Below are positions 4,510 through 7,525 of a DNA stretch of 7,525 bases, piece by piece. How positions within the stretch are numbered: the stretch's first letter is position 1; each line of letters opens with the position of its first letter. The stretch lies in NCBI GenBank assembly GCA_947085305.1, contig CAMTVV010000138.1:1-7525 (forward strand). Reading direction: 5' to 3'. A program made the position numbers and the translations under genes. Origin of the DNA: JAMCQB01 sp947085305. GTDB lineage: Bacteria > Nitrospirota > Thermodesulfovibrionia > Thermodesulfovibrionales > UBA9159. The notes under the pieces were generated by a model that saw nothing but the letters and a program-made list of their open reading frames with translations, was not told the origin of the DNA and did no database searches.

Positions 4510-4916
4510 TCGAAAGCATCTTTGTTGATACGGGCGCATGGATTGCCCTTGCGGATAAAGATGATGCTCATCATCGTGAAGCTGCTCCTCTATATCCTTC
4601 ACTTCTGAAAGCTCACCGGAATTTGATGACAAGCAATCTCGTTATCGCCGAGACATACATTATCATCTTAAACGAACTGGGACATAAGGCCGCCATAGAG
4701 TTTCTTGAAAAGATCAATGCCAGTCCAAGAATTTTAATAATTCATTCAACCTCTGAGATAGAAGCAGATGCGGTAATCATCTTGAAAAAATATGCAGACC
4801 AGGATTTCAGTTATACCGATGCTGTAAGTTTTGCGATAATGAAACGACAAAGGATCAAAAAAGCCTTCTGTTTTGACAAACACTTTTTGACGGCAGGTTT
4901 TGAGAATGTTCCTTGA
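4506..4916 (+). CDS. PIN-domain ribonuclease toxin, VapC-like
   Basis: This 136-residue protein is a complete PIN domain. Acidic catalytic residues are D8 in IFVDTGAWIAL, E49 in VIAETY, D105 in FSYTDAVSFAIM and D124 in CFDKHF. T9 and T104 stand at the usual supporting positions. VapC toxins are magnesium-dependent endoribonucleases that cut tRNA, rRNA or mRNA in the cytoplasm and are held inactive by their VapB partner. The gene overlaps the RHH antitoxin by ATGA and all key residues are present, so this is the only TA pair in the window that looks fully functional. The RNA target cannot be predicted from the sequence. Confidence 0.9.
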   Translation: MIESIFVDTGAWIALADKDDAHHREAAPLYPSLLKAHRNLMTSNLVIAETYIIILNELGHKAAIEFLEKINASPRILIIHSTSEIEADAVIILKKYADQDFSYTDAVSFAIMKRQRIKKAFCFDKHFLTAGFENVP

Positions 4917-4932
4917 ACTCATTATTTCCTGC

Positions 4933-4948
4933 GAGATGTAGAGATGTA
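4933..4948. repeat. Short tandem duplication, GAGATGTA x2
   Basis: Two perfect adjacent copies of GAGATGTA lie just before the right copy of the 18-bp repeat, in the gap after the PIN gene. This is a small local duplication with no evident role. Confidence 0.6.
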
Positions 4949-4953
4949 GGCTG

Positions 4954-4971
4954 TTGCAATATAACTCTTTT
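4954..4971. repeat. 18-bp direct repeat, right copy
   Basis: Identical to 2967-2984 (TTGCAATATAACTCTTTT). It lies between the PIN toxin gene and the promoter of the EPS export operon, ending four bases before the -35 box. Together the copies mark the two edges of the MNT-to-PIN accessory segment. It might also be a regulatory site of the EPS operon. Confidence 0.85.
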
Positions 4972-4974
4972 TTA

Positions 4975-5003
4975 TTGACATTATCGATAAGCTATGGTAT
5001 ATA
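4975..5003 (+). promoter_or_regulatory. Sigma-70 type promoter of the EPS export operon
   Basis: A consensus TTGACA (4975-4980) is followed after exactly 17 bp by TATATA (4998-5003). Transcription would start about 25 nt before the FecR-type gene. The strong ribosome binding site AGGGGGG (5021-5027) lies 7 nt before its ATG. No riboswitch or enhancer-binding site is evident. Confidence 0.6.
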
Positions 5004-5034
5004 CATAACATCACTTGTGAAGGGGGGCGATACT

Positions 5035-5793
5035 ATGAAGATTTCTATGAAGTGCCGGGGCATGATTTCCTTATTAACGGTAATATTCCTGCTCTGCGGT
5101 CAGGTCGCCTTTTCCATGGAACCCTCGGTCACCATCCTTGGCGATGTTGTGGGCAAAGGCTCTACAGAGATGAAGACCGCCTTTAACAAATGGATTGCCA
5201 TCAGCGACAAGGCATATCCTCTGATGGACGGGGCTCATCTCAGAACAGGGGACGGCATGATGTCTTCCATCTTCAGGGATGGGGCGAGGATGGAGGTTGG
5301 GAAAAACTCCGAGATCATTGTGACCGGGTCCAGGGGAACTATTATGATTGACCTGGTCACGGGGAAGATAGCGTTCAGTGTGCCCCCGGGAATCGGCTTT
5401 TCGGTGACAACGCCTACCTCTACAATCCATACACAGGTGCAGCCGAACATCATCCAGAAGGTGAGCACGACCTCGCAGGATTATATAAGGGGCACCGTGG
5501 GATTTGACGGCAAAGGCGCTACTATTACGACAGTGAGTGGAACCATTCTGGTAAAGGATGCAAGAGGAGCGGCAGTCCATACAGTCACCGCAGGCAATTC
5601 CCTCTACGTCGGGGGAGCGGAGAGCGGATACCGTCCGACGCCTGCCCAGCTTGCCGTAGTTGAGGCTCCGGGGGCGGCTGCGGGTTTGTCGCCTCTCATC
5701 GTGGTTGGAGGAGGCGCTCTCCTTATTGGAGGGGTTGCCCTCTTTGTGAACAGCCAGACAAAGAGAGGAGTTGCAAGTCCTTCCAGGCCATAG
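5035..5793 (+). CDS. FecR-domain secreted protein, C-terminally membrane-anchored
   Basis: The 252-residue product begins with a Sec signal peptide (basic MKISMKCR, hydrophobic ISLLTVIFLLCG, probable cleavage after AFS at residue 27). A FecR-type beta-rich domain covers about residues 31-195. It includes LMDGAHLRTGDGMMSSIFRDGARMEV in two parts (63-88), SEIIV (92-96), GTIMIDLVTGKIAFSV (101-116), a SVTTPTSTI strand (123-131) and IRGTVGFD (151-158). These G-D-x-[IL]-x-T-G and T-P-x-x-x-[IV] patterns are typical. A proline/alanine linker leads to a membrane segment (218-237) and a short basic tail. ATG 5035 was chosen for its strong ribosome binding site and signal peptide. It is the first gene of the operon and lies 11 bp before the export lipoprotein gene. 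FecR domains here probably act in envelope structure or polysaccharide binding; no sigma factor gene is nearby. Confidence 0.85.
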   Translation: MKISMKCRGMISLLTVIFLLCGQVAFSMEPSVTILGDVVGKGSTEMKTAFNKWIAISDKAYPLMDGAHLRTGDGMMSSIFRDGARMEVGKNSEIIVTGSRGTIMIDLVTGKIAFSVPPGIGFSVTTPTSTIHTQVQPNIIQKVSTTSQDYIRGTVGFDGKGATITTVSGTILVKDARGAAVHTVTAGNSLYVGGAESGYRPTPAQLAVVEAPGAAAGLSPLIVVGGGALLIGGVALFVNSQTKRGVASPSRP

Positions 5794-5804
5794 CCGTATA
5801 TTCA

Positions 5805-6815
5805 ATGAAAAAAATTAGTATTACTTGCCTGTGGGCAGTGTTTCTTCTGTCCCTCCTTGCCGGCTGCGGCGGCTCTCAGGAAGTCAACATCCAGCAGATG
5901 GATGCCCAGATGTCGAAGAGTTCCCGGCCGGATAAACTCAATGCCCTGATGTTCAACTCTGCCATGACGCAGAATGTGGACTCCAATGCAGACTATATAA
6001 TCGGAGCCGAGGACCTTCTCGAAATCGATGTGTTTCAGGCAGAGGAGCTGAAGCGGACAGTGAGGGTCAGTTCCCAGGGCTTCATCGGACTTCCCCTCAT
6101 CGGACAGATCAAGGCAAAGGGTTTAACGCCGGTTCAGCTCGAGGCCGGGTTAGTGGAGAAGCTCACAAAATACATGGAAGAGCCGCTGGTGAGCGTTTAT
6201 GTGAAGGAATACAAGGCCCAGAAGATCGGGGTGATCGGAGCGGTGACAACTCCCCAGGTATATGCGGTCACCGGCCAGAGGTACCTTCTGGAGATGCTTT
6301 CCATGGCAGGAGGCCTCACCAGGGAGGCGGGGAACGTCTGTTATATCCTGAGGCCCCTCAATGCTGAGAGGGTGGGGATTTCGAAGACAGAGACCATTGT
6401 GGTGGACCTTGCCGAACTCCTTGAAAGGGGGAACATAGCGCTCAATATCCCTGTCTTCGGCGGCGACGTGGTCAATGTCCCCAAAGGCGGCATCTTTTTT
6501 GTGGACGGCGCGGTGAACAAACCCGGCTCCTTCCAGATACAGGGTAAAACCACCCTTGTCCAGGCCATTGCGGTGGCAGAGGGCCTGAGGTACGAGGCCG
6601 ACAGGTCGGACATCAAGATACTGAGGGACAACGGTGAAGGGGAGAGGGTGGTTATAGCTGCGGATTACGATGCCATCAGGGACGGCGGCGGCAAAGACAT
6701 CCAGATCAAGGAGAATGACATCATCATCGTTCCCAAGAGCGGCGTGAAGAATTTCCTGAGCGGATTTGTGAATACGTTAAAGGGGATCGTCTCCTTCGGG
6801 GCACGCCTATATTGA
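5805..6815 (+). CDS. Outer-membrane polysaccharide export lipoprotein (Wza/GumB/OPX family)
   Basis: The 336-residue protein has a lipoprotein signal peptide with lipobox LLAGC, lipidated cysteine at residue 21. After a linker comes the Poly_export (PF02563) domain from about 62 to 135, opening with ADYIIGAEDLLEIDVF and containing GFIGLPLIGQIKAKGLT. A first SLBB domain starts near KIGVIGAVTTPQVYAV (140-155), with LLEMLSMAGGLT; a second starts near FFVDGAVNKPGSFQI (231-245), with LVQAIAVAEGL. The C terminus (NFLSGFVNTLKGIVSF) is amphipathic, suited to the outer-membrane helix of Wza-type channels. It should form the periplasmic/outer-membrane exit channel for EPS. It starts 11 bp after the FecR-type gene without a clear ribosome binding site, suggesting translational coupling, and precedes its usual Wzz-type partner by 16 bp. 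Confidence 0.93.
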   Translation: MKKISITCLWAVFLLSLLAGCGGSQEVNIQQMDAQMSKSSRPDKLNALMFNSAMTQNVDSNADYIIGAEDLLEIDVFQAEELKRTVRVSSQGFIGLPLIGQIKAKGLTPVQLEAGLVEKLTKYMEEPLVSVYVKEYKAQKIGVIGAVTTPQVYAVTGQRYLLEMLSMAGGLTREAGNVCYILRPLNAERVGISKTETIVVDLAELLERGNIALNIPVFGGDVVNVPKGGIFFVDGAVNKPGSFQIQGKTTLVQAIAVAEGLRYEADRSDIKILRDNGEGERVVIAADYDAIRDGGGKDIQIKENDIIIVPKSGVKNFLSGFVNTLKGIVSFGARLY

Positions 6816-6831
6816 CAGGAGAGGAACGGGC

Positions 6832-7525
6832 ATGAATGGAACGGATGAGAACAGGCCGGTAAACACAGGCATCCAGAAGGCGGAAGAATATCCTGTTGCC
6901 TTTCCCCTGAATTATCCCCGGCAGCAGGAGGAAGAAGTCCATCTCAGGGACTACCTCCACGTCCTTCTGAGGAGGAAATGGACAGCCATCACCTTCCTTG
7001 TCATCACCGTCACCACGGTCCTCATCGGAACATTCCTCATGACCCCCATATACCGGTCATTCGTCACCATAAAGATCGATAAGGAAAACCCCAATGTCCT
7101 TCAATTCAAGGATGTCATAGAGGTTGAAAGGGCGGCGGACGATTATTACCAGACCCAGTACAAGATCCTCAAGAGCAGGAACCTTGCAAAGAGGGTCATC
7201 AGGCAGCTGAAGCTCGACCAGAACCCCGAATTCGCCGCCGCCGTGGATGCAAAAAAGATGTCAGCGGCGGCAGTGGAGGCGACAGAGAATAATCCCATGC
7301 GGAACGTTGAGGAAGGCATAGATCCTGAGGTAGTGAACAATTTCCTTTCGAGGCTTAATGTGGAACCCCAGCAGAAGTCCATGCTGGTTAAGGTGAGTTT
7401 CGACAGTTTCAGCCCTGACATGTCGGCAAACATTGCCAATACCATCGCAAAGTCGTACATAGAATTCAATATCGAAAGCAAGTTCGACGCTACCCAGCAG
7501 GCCAGGGAATTTCTCGAAAAACAGC
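6832..7525 (+). CDS. Wzz/GumC-type chain-length/EPS transport protein, N-terminal part
   Basis: The gene runs off the right edge; 231 codons are present. A charged cytoplasmic N terminus contains EVHLRDYLHVLLRRKW (35-50), the classic entry to the Wzz domain (PF02706). The first membrane helix follows (about 51-70), then TPIYRSFVTIKID (71-83), where Wzz proteins enter the periplasm. The remaining part is helical periplasmic sequence with DYYQTQYKILKSRNLAKRVI, LNVEPQQKSMLVKVSF and SPDMSANIANTIAKSYIEF, a conserved layout in GumC/Wzc-like co-polymerases. AGGAGAGG (6817-6824) lies 7 nt before ATG 6832. It should work with the export lipoprotein to control chain length and bridge the periplasm. Whether a C-terminal BY-kinase is fused cannot be seen. 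Confidence 0.92.
   Translation, partial: MNGTDENRPVNTGIQKAEEYPVAFPLNYPRQQEEEVHLRDYLHVLLRRKWTAITFLVITVTTVLIGTFLMTPIYRSFVTIKIDKENPNVLQFKDVIEVERAADDYYQTQYKILKSRNLAKRVIRQLKLDQNPEFAAAVDAKKMSAAAVEATENNPMRNVEEGIDPEVVNNFLSRLNVEPQQKSMLVKVSFDSFSPDMSANIANTIAKSYIEFNIESKFDATQQAREFLEKQ

Noticed and set aside
5074..5805. 243-codon minus-strand open frame opposite the FecR-type gene
   Set aside because: The + strand gene has a signal peptide, FecR motifs, ribosome binding site and operon context; the minus translation is cysteine/arginine-rich without recognisable motifs.

Overview
The window is part of an exopolysaccharide (EPS)/cell-surface polysaccharide locus interrupted by a roughly 3.3 kb accessory stretch of toxin-antitoxin (TA) genes, gene remnants and repeats. 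All supported genes lie on the + strand. Protein similarity and repeat style suggest a Gram-negative, probably environmental bacterium such as Nitrospirota or a deltaproteobacterial lineage (Desulfobacterota). The Gram-negative part is supported by an outer-membrane polysaccharide export lipoprotein and a Wzz/GumC-type protein. The phylum is a guess, because the window carries no phylogenetic marker.

Left part (1-1706): the AT-rich 3' end of a family-2 glycosyltransferase, a short repeat-bearing gap, and a complete 452-residue polyprenyl-phosphate sugar-1-phosphate transferase, the initiating enzyme of repeat-unit synthesis. Immediately after its stop codon are two different 7-bp tandem repeat arrays.

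Middle (about 1790-4950): small modules in various states of decay. A DUF433 antitoxin-like gene is followed by a DUF5615-type toxin gene that has lost its middle, then a possible DUF2442-like tail and a VanZ-like membrane protein. An intact MNT nucleotidyltransferase (MntA-type antitoxin) follows, with only the first residues of one or two HEPN partners left. About 670 bp without a recognisable gene includes a promoter with a palindromic operator-like core and a MITE/REP-like cluster of hairpins. An apparently intact VapBC pair (ribbon-helix-helix antitoxin and PIN ribonuclease) ends this part. An identical 18-bp sequence lies on both sides of the MNT-to-PIN segment.

Right part (4975-7525): a well-formed promoter and strong ribosome binding site open an EPS assembly/export operon. 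It encodes a FecR-domain secreted protein with a C-terminal membrane segment, a Wza/GumB-type outer-membrane export lipoprotein, and the start of a Wzz/GumC-type chain-length/co-polymerase protein that runs off the window.

In the inferred scheme, the sugar transferase loads the first sugar onto undecaprenyl phosphate, glycosyltransferases such as the truncated one extend the unit, and the export lipoprotein with the Wzz-type protein form the envelope-spanning export path. I see no completely new system. The observations most worth following are the partly deleted TA modules that kept the antitoxin-like half, the 18-bp flanking repeats, the structured hairpin element between a TA promoter and its genes, and the repeated use of 7-bp tandem units.
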